Numbered from the stretch's first letter, positions 8,273-17,978 are shown. The stretch: 64,000 bases of DNA from Bacillus chungangensis (GCF_030812995.1 NZ_JAUSTT010000009.1:1-64000); one strand, 5' to 3'. Notes: a model not told the origin generated them from the sequence alone. Numbers and translations are program-made.

Positions 8273-10042
8273 TTAATTGCTGCTTCCGTCTAATGAGATT
8301 TTCATTTCTCCAACAATATTTGGTTCTGACAATGTCATTGTGTGAGCGTTCATTTTTTCTACTGTGGAGAACCGTTCAAAACGCTGTTGATACAAATTCT
8401 CTTTGTTACTAATTCGTTCAGGCAAGTTCTTGCGATCATATACTTTTCCTGATGTGTCTGTAAAAGAAAGGTTATTGGCTTGGCTATAAGCGAGTGCACC
8501 AAATGTACGATAAGTAACAACCGTACTGTCTTTCTCATGTTCAATTTTTTCAATGATCATTCGTTCAACACCATCTTGTGCAAGTTTAAGAGGCAGTTGC
8601 TGTTCATCCACCTGCTCTTTAATATCTCCAACAATAATTGGTTTCGTCCAATACGCAATCGTCTGAGCGTTCATTTTTTCTACTGTGGAGAACCGTTCAA
8701 AACGCGCTTTAAAGAGATTTTTTTCGTTATCGACTTTTTCAATATCGGCCTTCTTTTTATATGCTTTTCCTGACTCGTCTGTAAAAGAAAGGGAAGAGTG
8801 TGAACCAAAAGAGCGATAAGTGACCACTGTAACTTCTGAAAAATGTTCAATTTTTTCAATACTGATTCGTTCAATACCGTCTTTAACAAGTTTGAGGGGC
8901 AGCTGCTGCTCATCTACCGTTTCTTCAATTAAATTCATCGATGCTGCTTCATTATCTAATTCCCATTTTATGATTTGCAAAGTCGCAACCTTTGGCAATT
9001 CTCCTATTGGCTCAAAATGTTCTTTAATGTTATATACACTATCTTTTCTATCAGAAAATACCGTACCTTTTGGAAGATGAAGTTGCTTTAATTCCAATCC
9101 GTTCTCGTCTAACAGTCTAAAATAAAATTCTGAATAATCTGTCGTTTCTTCTTTATCAGCTTCTTTCGGAATTGTCATTCTCATGCCAAGTTTAACGGTT
9201 GTAGGACTAACTTGTATCGATCTTAAATGTAAACTAAACTCATCTGTTTCCATTTGCTGATCTTTCACATATGTTTCACCACTAGCTTGTTTTTTCACTG
9301 GCAACGCCATTGACCAATTGCCTTTGTCATACCCTAGCTGCTCCACATTCAACGTAAGTGTAAAGGCATCCTCTTTAGGAAGATGACGTGAAAACGAGAT
9401 GATACCTGCATATTTGTTTTTATTTAAATAGGCTCCACTTACTATCCCTTCGTCGAGTAATTTCCCATCCGCTTTAAAGGTCATGTCTTCTATATCAATC
9501 ATTTCGGCATTATCATCATGAAGTTCTTGTATATAACTTAGCGAAAGTCTGATGCCATCATAAACAACATCTGTAATCTTTAGCGTCGAAGATGGAGAGG
9601 AAATCTCTTGACCTACAATATTTGCATTGTTTTGTTTTGATGTGTTAAAAAGCTTATTTTGCTGGTTAACGTTCGAGTCTACTATATTTGCATTGTTTTG
9701 TTTTGATTCTTTAGCCTCAGCAGCAATCATTTCTCCAGCTGCATTTGAATTGTTTTGATTCGATCCTTTTAAGCCTTTTTCCCCTAACAAATGAAACACC
9801 GAGCCAACGACTGGAATCTGTTGAAGGGATTTTGCAAAAGTCGGAGACAACATGCTGCTTACCATGAGTACACTAACTATCGCGATTGCAGCAGTACTGC
9901 TCCAGACCGTTAATATCATCCGCTTCTTTTTTGCTGACAAGTTTAATAGCGTTTCATCGACTTTTGCTGAAAATGCTGTTGGTACGTTTGTTTTTACTTG
10001 TTCTAATTTTTTTTCTAGCTTATAATGTTCGTTTTTGTTCAT
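8273..10042 (-). CDS. DUF4179/DUF5643-type anti-sigma factor with duplicated C-terminal module
   Basis: A 589-residue membrane protein and the likely anti-sigma factor for the ECF sigma encoded just upstream. The first 43 residues are cytoplasmic and charged. One helix spans about 44-66, and the DUF4179 signature QQIPVVGSVFHLLGE follows. The outer region begins with a low-complexity linker in which KQNNANIV occurs twice and QNNSNAA once. The C-terminal half holds two tandem copies of an approximately 100-residue unit. Each starts with EQQLPLKL and contains ARFERFSTVEKMNAQT or QRFERFSTVEKMNAHT. The start overlaps the sigma gene by 23 bases, a usual arrangement for such pairs. The extracellular ligand is unknown. 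Confidence 0.85.
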   Translation of the reverse strand: MNKNEHYKLEKKLEQVKTNVPTAFSAKVDETLLNLSAKKKRMILTVWSSTAAIAIVSVLMVSSMLSPTFAKSLQQIPVVGSVFHLLGEKGLKGSNQNNSNAAGEMIAAEAKESKQNNANIVDSNVNQQNKLFNTSKQNNANIVGQEISSPSSTLKITDVVYDGIRLSLSYIQELHDDNAEMIDIEDMTFKADGKLLDEGIVSGAYLNKNKYAGIISFSRHLPKEDAFTLTLNVEQLGYDKGNWSMALPVKKQASGETYVKDQQMETDEFSLHLRSIQVSPTTVKLGMRMTIPKEADKEETTDYSEFYFRLLDENGLELKQLHLPKGTVFSDRKDSVYNIKEHFEPIGELPKVATLQIIKWELDNEAASMNLIEETVDEQQLPLKLVKDGIERISIEKIEHFSEVTVVTYRSFGSHSSLSFTDESGKAYKKKADIEKVDNEKNLFKARFERFSTVEKMNAQTIAYWTKPIIVGDIKEQVDEQQLPLKLAQDGVERMIIEKIEHEKDSTVVTYRTFGALAYSQANNLSFTDTSGKVYDRKNLPERISNKENLYQQRFERFSTVEKMNAHTMTLSEPNIVGEMKISLDGSSN

Positions 10043-10565
10043 CTTCTCCCACCTCTTCCTTTGTTAAAAATGTATAAAGCTGTTTGCGTCCACGATGTAA
10101 ATGAGTTTTGACAGTACCCTCTGGCATTTCTAAAATTTCTGCGATTTCTTTTACTTTCAATGCTTCAAAATAAAATAAGATGATCACAAGACGCAAATCG
10201 TCGGGCAGCATGGCCACTACTTCCTTTACTTCAATATGCCCATACTCTTTATCTACTGAACTTGCCAACTCTGTTGCCGGCAGCGGAACTACCTGTTTTC
10301 GATTTCTAAGCATTTGATAGCACTCATTAATTAAAATACGTGTCAGCCAAGTTTTAAAATATGGTGGCTGTTTTAGTTTATTTATGTTTTCATAGGCATT
10401 CATAATCGTTGTTTGAACTGCATCAGCACTGTCAAAGTCGGAACGTAAGATGGAAATGGAAACTCGATATAATGTTTGCTCATGCATTTTGATGAGTTTA
10501 GTAAATGCTGCCCGATTCCCTTTAATTGCTTTCTTCACAAGTTTTTCTTGATGATTAATAATCAT
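10020..10565 (-). CDS. ECF-type RNA polymerase sigma factor
   Basis: A sigma-70 family extracytoplasmic-function factor of 181 residues. Region 2 includes SDFDSADAVQTTIMNAYENI and FKTWLTRILINECY. Region 4 is LPDDLRLVIILFYFEALKVK followed by a helix-turn-helix with PEGTVKTHLHRGRKQL. I place the start at the ATG at 10565 because GGGGG lies five bases upstream; a GTG two codons earlier would have no spacing. The gene is cotranscribed with the anti-sigma gene, so the pair is probably autoregulated. Target genes are unknown. Confidence 0.92.
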   Translation of the reverse strand: MIINHQEKLVKKAIKGNRAAFTKLIKMHEQTLYRVSISILRSDFDSADAVQTTIMNAYENINKLKQPPYFKTWLTRILINECYQMLRNRKQVVPLPATELASSVDKEYGHIEVKEVVAMLPDDLRLVIILFYFEALKVKEIAEILEMPEGTVKTHLHRGRKQLYTFLTKEEVGEDEQKRTL

Positions 10566-10653
10566 TGTCACCCCCTATCATCACTCATTAGATGGTCTGA
10601 CATTGGAAAAGGTTTTGATGGTAAAAAATTTTGTTGAAAAGATAACGCATAAA

Positions 10654-10697
10654 GGGGGTAACCAAAAACGCCTAAGCGTCCTCATTTGGCCACCCCC
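10654..10697 (-). terminator. Nested stem-loop downstream of the alpha/beta hydrolase gene
   Basis: The arms GGGGGT/ACCCCC, then CCAAA/TTTGG and ACGC/GCGT nest around a CTAA loop. It lies 50 bases after the hydrolase stop and 90 bases before the sigma gene. It is a terminator candidate without an obvious T-run, or a leader structure of the sigma operon. Confidence 0.5.
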
Positions 10698-10745
10698 ATT
10701 GACAGCATTTAATTGTTAAACCAAGCTAGCTAGCAACACAACAAG

Positions 10746-11705
10746 TTAATGTTCAGAAGAAAGGTTATCTAAAAACGTAAACATCTTATCTAAATACAAT
10801 TCCTTTTGATACTGATACACTTTCATATGATCTCCTTTTGGTGCTTTCCAAAAATCGAATGCATCTGGATGCTTTTTCCACATTTTTTCACTTTCGGAAA
10901 ACGGTATTTTTGTATCCTCTTCTCCATGTATAAAGAGAATTGGCCGCGGATACACGTTATCTACAGCAGCAAGAGCATCTACTTCATCAACACTCAACCC
11001 AGTCAGCGGTGGAATAATTGCCATAATGAAAGGTGTAAACGGATATTTCGGAAGGTCTGACCAAACAGAAAGATTATCCTCTAAATAAGTGCGAAGTTTA
11101 CTAAATGGACTATCTACCAACACACCGCCAACTTCTGGTTCCTCAGCTGCAGCTAAGATCGATGTTGTTGCCCCCATTGAAAAGCCTAGTAAGGCGATTT
11201 GACCATTTGATTGTGCTTTTACCCAATCAATTGCCCCAAGCAAATCATTTTTTTCAAATTGACCAACACTTGTCACCTTTCCTTCTGATTCCCCACTATT
11301 TCGGAAATCAAACATGACAACTCCATAGCCAGAATCCACTAATTTATCAGCGATTTCAAGTGCAGGAACATCTGCTTGCACGCGATTCTGTTTATAGCCA
11401 TGGGCAATTATAACCGTCATCTGCTTATCTTCTTCCTTAGGCGGGATATACCAGCCTTTCATTTTTAGCTCATCGCCCCGACTTTTAAATTCAATATCTT
11501 CATAGGCTAATTGCATTTTTGCTGGTGTAGTTTCAAGCGGTCGAGTTGGAGGATGCGTCAGCTGCCAACCGATATAGCCAGAAATGCCTGCTGTCACAAC
11601 AATAGACAATATCAAAATAATAATGAGGGCATAAAGCAATATTTTAAAACGTTTTTTGGGCCGCTGTTTCAACAATGGCTCTATTTGTGGACTCCCTTGA
11701 TCCAT
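10746..11705 (-). CDS. Membrane-anchored alpha/beta hydrolase (YqkD-like)
   Basis: A 319-residue serine hydrolase of the S33/X-Pro peptidase-like fold. An N-terminal helix at about 21-44 anchors it, with the catalytic domain predicted outside. The oxyanion segment is VIIAHGYKQNR. The nucleophile elbow is LLGFSMGAT (serine at about 173). The acid lies in FIHGEEDTKIPF and the histidine in KGDHMKVY. The length matches YqkD-type proteins. The physiological substrate is unknown. A ribosome binding site (AGGAG) precedes the start. It is a single gene. Confidence 0.85.
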   Translation of the reverse strand: MDQGSPQIEPLLKQRPKKRFKILLYALIIILILSIVVTAGISGYIGWQLTHPPTRPLETTPAKMQLAYEDIEFKSRGDELKMKGWYIPPKEEDKQMTVIIAHGYKQNRVQADVPALEIADKLVDSGYGVVMFDFRNSGESEGKVTSVGQFEKNDLLGAIDWVKAQSNGQIALLGFSMGATTSILAAAEEPEVGGVLVDSPFSKLRTYLEDNLSVWSDLPKYPFTPFIMAIIPPLTGLSVDEVDALAAVDNVYPRPILFIHGEEDTKIPFSESEKMWKKHPDAFDFWKAPKGDHMKVYQYQKELYLDKMFTFLDNLSSEH

Positions 11706-11734
11706 TTATAAAACACTCCTCTCAATAAAATGAA

Positions 11735-11848
11735 GCATCCTCTAGTGAGGGTTTTCTGTCACCCTCACTGATTAAGGTGCATGTCGCTGCCAAAGCTTTT
11801 CCTTCTCCTATTGAGTTTCAAACAATCGGACATTTAACTTTTAGTTTT
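11735..11848. repeat. Dispersed hairpin repeat, copy 2
   Basis: This copy contains the hairpin AGTGAGGG/CCCTCACT with loop TTTTCTGTCA. Next come CATGTCGCTGCCAAAGCTTT and, further on, AATCGGACATTTAACTTTTA. The last two blocks match 54740-54802 closely (GTGTCCCTGCCGAAGCTTCC; AATCGGACATTTGACTTTCA), in the same order and at similar spacing. It contains no gene. Confidence 0.6.
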
Positions 11849-12932
11849 CATCTAATAACCTTCCATTTTCTATATTAAAAGCTTCTAACTTACGTAAATA
11901 GATAGGGAGCCTTTCGGCAACAGCATGACGATTGCCAACCCTTAGTACGACTTCTTCTGTAAAATCTTCCTCCAACAGCTTTAAATGATGATGGGCTAAA
12001 TCCAAAAGCAGTAAGAATTCTTCAGCAAATACGGAATATCTAACGTCCATTTCTGCTTGGGCATAACCATCGATAAAGCCGTCGGCAAACCATTCCAACT
12101 GATTCTTTACTAAGTGAAAATGGTGTTGTTTATAACGAGGTGAGCGATGATAAGTTGGAAACAAAGTACGGAAATTATTCATAAGATTCCCTGCAAAAAC
12201 ATGTCCACTGTATATGATAGGCAGCGGATCAATTAAACGTAAGCTGTTTTGAAAGACAATTAGATTTTCTGGCGATACATCTCGATTGGCCAACGATAAT
12301 GTACAACCAGTTTTCAATCGGTGTTCCGTGATGGTTTTTATTTTTTCCATTACAGATGAGGCATCAAATGCGTATTTGGAATGCTTTAAATCTTCAAATT
12401 GTTCCCAAGCTTCCTCTGTTTCTTCTTTCCAATATTGATGAATATCTGTTTGTATTTCCCCCTGCAGTTTCCCATTGCTCCAACTTAAAAAACCAAATCC
12501 CTCTATATTTGGAGTTGTTTCGTGCATCTCGCGAAAAAATTCTCCACACTGATTCCCTAACATCACTGCTTGTTGATGATCCATTGTTTTTAATGACATG
12601 GTATCACCACAATACGATTCGATTGTAAATGAATGTTTAGGATCGACATGATATGTATAAAACTTAGGGCAAATTCCTTTTCTTATTTTATTTGCTTGTC
12701 GATAGTAGTAGCCACGGCCATCATATTCTGCAAACAGCTCTGATTCATCATAGGTAAAAGGCTTCCCATAAGAAAAGGCTTTCGGAAAGCGAATAACTGT
12801 TGATTCAAGTTCATTTGTAGAAAATAAATATGCCTCATGCCAAGCGCCCTCTCCCAAAAATGATACAGTTAGATTTTCTCTGCCTATTTTTTTTATCTCT
12901 AATGCTGTCGCTACTCTTTCCATGATCGTCAT
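11841..12932 (-). CDS. Phosphotransferase of the aminoglycoside kinase (APH) fold
   Basis: A 363-residue kinase-like protein. The N-lobe contains SFLGEGAWHEAYLF as the nucleotide-binding loop and TVIRFPKAF with the probable ATP-contacting lysine. The catalytic loop reads ANRDVSPENLIV, where the usual HGD is NRD but Asp and Asn are kept. The metal-binding motif is LIDPLP in place of IDFD or IDWE. Antibiotic resistance cannot be inferred; such proteins also phosphorylate sugars, choline or other small molecules. A strong AGGAGG lies eight bases before the ATG. It is transcribed alone. Confidence 0.75.
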   Translation of the reverse strand: MTIMERVATALEIKKIGRENLTVSFLGEGAWHEAYLFSTNELESTVIRFPKAFSYGKPFTYDESELFAEYDGRGYYYRQANKIRKGICPKFYTYHVDPKHSFTIESYCGDTMSLKTMDHQQAVMLGNQCGEFFREMHETTPNIEGFGFLSWSNGKLQGEIQTDIHQYWKEETEEAWEQFEDLKHSKYAFDASSVMEKIKTITEHRLKTGCTLSLANRDVSPENLIVFQNSLRLIDPLPIIYSGHVFAGNLMNNFRTLFPTYHRSPRYKQHHFHLVKNQLEWFADGFIDGYAQAEMDVRYSVFAEEFLLLLDLAHHHLKLLEEDFTEEVVLRVGNRHAVAERLPIYLRKLEAFNIENGRLLDEN

Positions 12933-13029
12933 ACGGATCTCCTCCTAGCTTATTGGGCGTATCTTTTTTTCATTCCTCTATAACCGGCTTCCTCCGAAAA
13001 GAATAATATTTTTCATTCATATTTAGAAA

Positions 13030-13055
13030 GGAGAAAGATACGCATATCATTCTCC
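13030..13055 (-). terminator. rarD: Terminator of rarD
   Basis: The stem GGAGAA/TTCTCC with an inner GATA/TATC and a TGCG loop lies 11 bases after the rarD stop codon and is followed by TTTCT on the minus strand. Confidence 0.55.
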
Positions 13056-13065
13056 GTTTCTTATA

Positions 13066-13983
13066 TTAATGACTTTTTTTAGGGAAGGCCTTCAACATAA
13101 AAGTCGCTTTAGAAAATGAGAATAAAATTAAAGCAACCCAAATAAATAAAAACGAGATAAGCTGTACAGTAGAAAAGCCTTCTTTAAAAACAAAAACACC
13201 TAGAAAAAGCATGATTGTTGGTGCAATATATTGCAAGAAGCCAACCATCGTAAACGTAATTCTTTTCGTACCTTGGGCAAAGAAAATCAATGGAAGTGCT
13301 GTTACAGCCCCAGCTCCCATTAATAATAATGTGATTGAGAAAGACTCTACTCCAAACGAGCTAGTTCCATTTGCATATTGATACATTAACAACAGCAAGG
13401 CAGGAGGGGCCACGAACATTGTTTCATATGTTAAGCCAATTAAGGCATCATAATGGCTTAATTTCTTTGTTAAACCATATAAAGCAAAGGTTAAAGCTAA
13501 TGATAGAGCAATCCATGGTACTTGTCCGTGTTGAATCGCCAAAATCCCCGAACCAATAAGAGCAAAGAAAAACGAAATTACTTGCCATCTATTTAATGTT
13601 TCGTTTAAAAAAATAATTCCTAGTAAAACGTTTAACAGCGGATTTAAATAATACCCTAGACTCGCTTCAACAACATGACCAGTGTTAACAGCCCAAATAT
13701 AAATGAGCCAATTAGAACTTATTAATAGCGAGGAAGTGAAAACCGATAAAAAATATGTTCTTGTCCGAAATAAACCTTTTAAATTTGTAAAAAATGCATT
13801 TATTTTTCCAGTAATCATCAAAATGCAAATCATGAACACGAATGACCAAACAATGCGATGTGCCAAAATTTCAAGAGCAGAGACTGTTTGTAGAGGCTTC
13901 CAATATAAAGGTAAAAATCCCCATAGCAAATATGCTCCGACTACATACCATATACCTTTAGTTTGCTCGTTTGCATTTTTCAT
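13066..13983 (-). CDS. rarD: EamA-family transporter RarD
   Basis: A 305-residue protein with ten predicted membrane helices. The N-terminal segment GIWYVVGAYLLWGFLPLYWK, with LEILAHRIVWS after it, is diagnostic for the RarD branch of the drug/metabolite transporter superfamily. A second EamA half begins near residue 150. It lies in the cytoplasmic membrane. The substrate is not established for the family. The start has GAGGG upstream. A strong hairpin separates it from a broken hydrolase gene upstream. Confidence 0.92.
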   Translation of the reverse strand: MKNANEQTKGIWYVVGAYLLWGFLPLYWKPLQTVSALEILAHRIVWSFVFMICILMITGKINAFFTNLKGLFRTRTYFLSVFTSSLLISSNWLIYIWAVNTGHVVEASLGYYLNPLLNVLLGIIFLNETLNRWQVISFFFALIGSGILAIQHGQVPWIALSLALTFALYGLTKKLSHYDALIGLTYETMFVAPPALLLLMYQYANGTSSFGVESFSITLLLMGAGAVTALPLIFFAQGTKRITFTMVGFLQYIAPTIMLFLGVFVFKEGFSTVQLISFLFIWVALILFSFSKATFMLKAFPKKSH

Positions 13984-14050
13984 ACTTTTCCCTCACTTAT
14001 GATGACATACTTTTATTAGATTCACCTTATAAATATTACTAAAAACCTAA

Positions 14051-14080
14051 GCGGACTTCTCTATCTTTCTAGAAGTCCGC
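14051..14080 (-). terminator. Terminator downstream of the broken hydrolase gene
   Basis: The perfect 10-bp stem GCGGACTTCT/AGAAGTCCGC is followed on the minus strand by TTAGGTTTTTAG. It would have terminated the now broken gene at 14113. Confidence 0.7.
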
Positions 14081-14112
14081 AACGACACTTTGACATGATC
14101 TTTATATACAAT

Positions 14113-14372
14113 TTATCTATCCAAAAAGTTTCGAACAATTTCCAAGTATTTTTCTCTGTTAATGATGATACTTAAATGTCCTTCATTTTGAAAAGATTGA
14201 AGAGAAGCTAAAGGGAAGCCATTGTATGTGATAAGATGACCTTGTTCACACATTCTGGGCAAGCGTGCAGCAATTCTTGTGCTGCCAACCCTCCAAAAGA
14301 TTGCCCAAGCACATGACAGGAGACAATATTTTCAGGTTTTAAGATTGTAATAAGACCATCGACTCATTTCAT
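14113..14372 (-). pseudogene. Alpha/beta hydrolase pseudogene
   Basis: The minus strand encodes HVLGQSFGGLAAQELL, a nucleophile elbow with G-x-S-x-G. VNKVILSHTMASL and a stop follow. In another frame it ends with EGHLSIINREKYLEIVRNFL, carrying the catalytic histidine. The cap and acid region between the two are deleted, and the 5-prime part is missing. This is a clear remnant of a complete hydrolase gene. Confidence 0.75.
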
Positions 14373-14494
14373 GGTTCTAGTATACATTGATGAACCCACT
14401 TCGTCACATTTGAAACCCTATCTTTTTTTACTATCACATATAGCATATTTAGAGTTCCCTATGCATTTTAATTAAAAAGTACAACCAAAGGAAA

Positions 14495-15142
14495 TTAGCG
14501 AATAATTGATAGAATACCGCTTATATGTTCTACGCGAGCAACAGCCTTTACACCTTTATTCTCCATTTCTTCTAAACTAGTACGGTAGCTTATAAAAGGA
14601 ATGCCAGCTGCATTGGCTGCCTTCCCATCAATCCATGAATCCCCAATCGTAATCCATTCCCCCATTTTTATCTCTTGAAATTCATTCATCACAAAATGAA
14701 ATCCTGACGGCGAAGGCTTTAGTGAAGTCATCTGTTCTCTGGCAATAATGAAGTCAAAATAGGAAACAATATCTGTGTACTCAAGCGCCTTTAAAGCAGC
14801 CGGATACGAATTATTCGTTAACACGACTAGCGTATATTCCTGTTTAATAGATTGAAGCAATTCTTTTACACCAGGTTCAAGCCCTGCTCCTGCCATGCCA
14901 ACTTCTTCATGTTTTGCAGCTATATCCATAGAAGTTTGATATAACGCATCTGTCAAACCGAATTGCTTCGCATGCTCAAGCATTGAAGAAGGAGTATGGT
15001 CTTGCACTGGAAAGGAACTAGGCAAGACTTTATTTTCCACTAATAACGTAAAAATATCTTGTTTCATTGCTGAAAAATCAATTTTAGATTGCAGCAATGT
15101 ATTATCCATATCGAAAATAATGCCTTTTGTACGAATACTCAT
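14495..15142 (-). CDS. HAD-family hydrolase (phosphatase)
   Basis: A 215-residue haloacid-dehalogenase superfamily phosphatase. Motif I is FDMDNTLL at residues 9-16, motif II is VVLTNNS and motif III/IV is GDSWIDGKAANAAG. A helical cap lies between motifs I and II. It probably acts on a small phosphorylated metabolite or is related to phosphoglycolate phosphatases; the substrate is undetermined. I use the ATG at 15142 because AAGGAG lies eight bases upstream, whereas longer versions would begin in an unsupported extension. It stands nine bases after the methyltransferase stop-side region on the same strand. Confidence 0.85.
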   Translation of the reverse strand: MSIRTKGIIFDMDNTLLQSKIDFSAMKQDIFTLLVENKVLPSSFPVQDHTPSSMLEHAKQFGLTDALYQTSMDIAAKHEEVGMAGAGLEPGVKELLQSIKQEYTLVVLTNNSYPAALKALEYTDIVSYFDFIIAREQMTSLKPSPSGFHFVMNEFQEIKMGEWITIGDSWIDGKAANAAGIPFISYRTSLEEMENKGVKAVARVEHISGILSIIR

Positions 15143-15235
15143 GATAAAATTCTCCTTAACATGATGATTAATCATATAATCTATCATAACAAAATACAAT
15201 GATGAAAATAAATGCCAATATTGCAAAAGCTTATC

Positions 15236-15940
15236 CTATTTTTGAACAACCAAAGTGATGGCATTGGTTTTTAACTGGATAGACGTTTGACCTCTCATAA
15301 TATGGTATGCGAGCGGTTTAACTGCAAGGTGGATTGTTTTCCAGTTTTTATAGACTTTTTGTAATATGTTCACCATCTCATCTGTTGGAAGATTTATTTC
15401 TATTAATGCATCCTTTTTTCGCCTTGTTTCAATATCTATTTCTTCTACATTAGAATTGACAATCAGGCAATTGACACCCTTGCTTTTCGTAGCAGCCTCC
15501 ATAGATTGGAGCACTTGAATAAATGTTTCCTCTGTTCGAACATGTTCTAGACTTGATACTGCAACAATGTAGTCATATTCATCCTTCTTCATCACAAAAT
15601 CACTTAAATCCGCTTGATGAAGATAGATAGTATCTTCTACATGATAAGCTTGACTATACTGTTTTAATTTTTGCAGCGCTGTCTCAAGCAGATCAACACA
15701 AATCACTTTACCATTCGAATTTTTCACTTTTTCAGCAATTGGTATACTATTTCTCCCTACTCCACAACCCAAATCAAGAATAGTTAGGCTATCTTTTTCA
15801 GCTAATAATGCCAGCGCATCCATCACGGTTTTTACAGGTTTATGAAGCCAAGAACCCTCTTCAAATAATGTGTAATTGTTATAACAGCTTTCATGATATT
15901 TCTTCTCTTCTTGCCGAATATACTCGATTCTATTCATCAC
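15236..15940 (-). CDS. Class I SAM-dependent methyltransferase
   Basis: A 234-residue Rossmann-fold methyltransferase. Motif I, ILDLGCGVGRNSIPIAE, is near residues 54-70. The acidic motif II is KVICVDLL, and the YDYIVAVSSLEHV segment is the post-II motif. The substrate is unknown. GTG at 15940 or ATG at 15937 can start it; AGGAGATCAGG upstream suits both. The HAD gene follows on the same strand, so the two may be cotranscribed. Confidence 0.85.
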   Translation of the reverse strand: MMNRIEYIRQEEKKYHESCYNNYTLFEEGSWLHKPVKTVMDALALLAEKDSLTILDLGCGVGRNSIPIAEKVKNSNGKVICVDLLETALQKLKQYSQAYHVEDTIYLHQADLSDFVMKKDEYDYIVAVSSLEHVRTEETFIQVLQSMEAATKSKGVNCLIVNSNVEEIDIETRRKKDALIEINLPTDEMVNILQKVYKNWKTIHLAVKPLAYHIMRGQTSIQLKTNAITLVVQK

Positions 15941-16418
15941 CCTGATCTCCTGTCGCGAAAAAATGATTGTGATAACGTGGAATACATGTATGTTATATTT
16001 CTATTGATGTGTACTTTTTACGTCGTTTTCATTAAATCGAAAGCTTCTACAAATAAATCTCGTACCTATTTAAGGTTAAAAATAACGTTGATCATTTAAT
16101 TGAAGAAATTCGATAATCGTTAAAATCGAACCTTGAAAAGATAACATCATGTTCATCATGGGGGAGTTGTATACAGTTTGTATCGTTTGAATAAAAATGA
16201 AGAATGAAAAAGACAGCTAAAAGAAACAAAATGAAATACTATAGGCAGGAAAAAACATCGGTTTTTCTGTCAACTTTAACCATTATCAGGCGGCTCTAGC
16301 CTTCAAAAAATAAGCGATGAAATCAATCGTATGTCTTTAAAATGAACGTAAACTCCCTACTTTATTTTTATTTGAAAAAACAGGTAAAATAGTATCTTCT
16401 AAATTTCAAACAATCGGT
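15941..16418. other. Intergenic, no feature recognised
   Basis: About 480 AT-rich bases between the methyltransferase start and the PC4-like gene end. Only short unconvincing frames and no strong hairpin were seen. It must hold the methyltransferase promoter. Confidence 0.5.
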
Positions 16419-16634
16419 TTATTCTTTTTGCAATACTTCCTTTAATTTTTCAAACTCTTCGCTGCTTAATGTTACACCCTTGCCCATTTTTTCATGATCT
16501 GGAGCCCAGTCACGAAGATCGTATTTTGGTTCCCGTCCATTCCAACTAATGAGGTTTAGTTCTTTCCGCCATCCCTTTGGCGATTCAGAAAGAACCGCGA
16601 TATGTTTTGTAATTTCAAATTTGATATCTGCCAT
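16419..16634 (-). CDS. YdbC/PC4-like single-stranded nucleic acid binding protein
   Basis: A 71-residue protein beginning ADIKFEITKHIAVLSESPKG after its Met, with a C-terminal SEEFEKLKEVL helix. This matches the small YdbC family, whose Lactococcus member has the PC4 coactivator fold and binds single-stranded DNA. The W-R-K-E-L and KYDLRDW strands belong to the binding sheet. The start at 16634 has a perfect AGGAGG seven bases upstream. It is a single gene. Confidence 0.85.
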   Translation of the reverse strand: MADIKFEITKHIAVLSESPKGWRKELNLISWNGREPKYDLRDWAPDHEKMGKGVTLSSEEFEKLKEVLQKE

Positions 16635-16734
16635 AATTAATCCTCCTAAGAAATGAATCATTACAACTTATTATAATGGAAAAATCTTTCTCTCTCCATT
16701 AAAATGAACAAACGCATCCAATCGTCTTATGATT

Positions 16735-16960
16735 GAACTACCCGCCACTTAGCACTCTTACGAGTTGCTTGAAGTGGGGGATTCCTACGAACACCAGTGT
16801 ACCCACCAGTTATTTAGTAGGCTACCCCCGTAGTTCCTACGGTTAGAAGTCTTATGGCTTCGTTTTTAAGATTTTGTCCTGCGTTAATATCTCTATCATG
16901 ATGTGTATCACAAGAAGGGCAATTCCATTCGCGAAGATTGAGATTCTTAACGTCTTTGTT
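16735..16960 (-). ncRNA. Probable omega/reRNA at the tnpB 3-prime end
   Basis: In IS200/IS605 elements the guide RNA of TnpB overlaps the 3-prime end of tnpB and runs through the right end, with its guide outside the element. The tnpB stop region and the nested right-end hairpin are intact here. The guide would then be read from bases just below 16734. The placement is by family analogy. Confidence 0.45.
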
Positions 16961-17968
16961 TTGGTAGCCACAAACTGAACATAATTGAGAGCTTGCAAAG
17001 GTTTTAGATACAGTTACTATCTGTTTGCCATACCATTTTGCTTTATACTCCAACATTGTTCTAAATTGTGACCATGACACCTCACTAATTGCTTTCGCTA
17101 ACTTATGGTTTTTCAACATATTTGACACTTGCAAATCTTCAATACCAATCACATCGTGGTTTTTGATGATTTCAGTAGAGACTTTTTGCAAATAGTCTGT
17201 TCTTGTATTAGTGATTTTTTCATGAATACAAGCCACTTTACGCTTTTGTTTTTGATAGTTCTTAACGTCATTTAATTTACATTTTCGTTTTAATGCTAAT
17301 TCCTGTCGTCTAGAAAGAATGCGTTGTGCTTTCGCTAATTTTTCTTCAAGTTTACGAAACCATTTAGGATTGCCAAATACTTGACCTGTAGAAAGGATTG
17401 CAAAGTCTTTTAGTCCCATATCTATTCCAACAGATGAGCCAGTTTTAGGCAGTTCTTGCACTTCTGTTTCAGCAAGAATGGATACAAAGTATTTGCCACT
17501 TGGATTACAGCTAATTGTAGCATTAAGAATACGACCTTCTACATCACGACTTTTTGCAAACTTAACTAATCCAAGTTTAGGTAATTTCATTTTGTTGTCT
17601 ACAATGGCAATATTCCCATTTGTGTGCTTTGTTGTATAAGACTGAACTTTATTCTTTTTAGACTTAAAACGTGGTGCTTTGTTCTGTTTCTTGAAGAATC
17701 GTGAATACGAATCAGCAAGATTTTTGAGTGATGATTGAATAGCAATGCTGTCTACTTCGTTCAACCAAACTAATTCTTTCTTTAGTTGTGTTAATTGAGA
17801 TGAGCAAGCGTTATAAGTTAATCCTTTGCCTGTCACTTTGTAAGCATCATTCCATTGTGCCAAAAAGTGATTGAATACAAAGCGAGAACAACCGATTGTT
17901 TTAGTAATTAGTGTTTTTTGTTCTTTGTTTGGATAGATACGGAACTTATACGCTTTATTGACTAACAT
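16814..17968 (-). CDS. tnpB: RNA-guided endonuclease TnpB (IS200/IS605 family)
   Basis: A 384-residue TnpB, counting from the ATG at 17968. The GAGGTG six bases upstream favours that ATG over the GTG at 17977. The N-terminal helix-turn-helix part begins [10 protein letters not shown]. The RuvC-like acidic residues lie in [22 protein letters not shown] and [11 protein letters not shown]. The zinc ribbon is [12 protein letters not shown]...CPSC. All catalytic and zinc residues seem present and the length is full, so it may still be active as an RNA-guided nuclease. Its partner tnpA is frameshifted. Confidence 0.93.
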   Translation of the reverse strand: MLVNKAYKFRIYPNKEQKTLITKTIGCSRFVFNHFLAQWNDAYKVTGKGLTYNACSSQLTQLKKELVWLNEVDSIAIQSSLKNLADSYSRFFKKQNKAPRFKSKKNKVQSYTTKHTNGNIAIVDNKMKLPKLGLVKFAKSRDVEGRILNATISCNPSGKYFVSILAETEVQELPKTGSSVGIDMGLKDFAILSTGQVFGNPKWFRKLEEKLAKAQRILSRRQELALKRKCKLNDVKNYQKQKRKVACIHEKITNTRTDYLQKVSTEIIKNHDVIGIEDLQVSNMLKNHKLAKAISEVSWSQFRTMLEYKAKWYGKQIVTVSKTFASSQLCSVCGYQNKDVKNLNLREWNCPSCDTHHDRDINAGQNLKNEAIRLLTVGTTGVAY

Positions 17969-17978
17969 TGATTTCACC

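Noticed and set aside
11841-12932. Antibiotic resistance call for the APH-fold protein
   Set aside because: The catalytic His of the HGD motif is replaced by Asn and the fold covers many small-molecule kinases; sequence alone does not support resistance.
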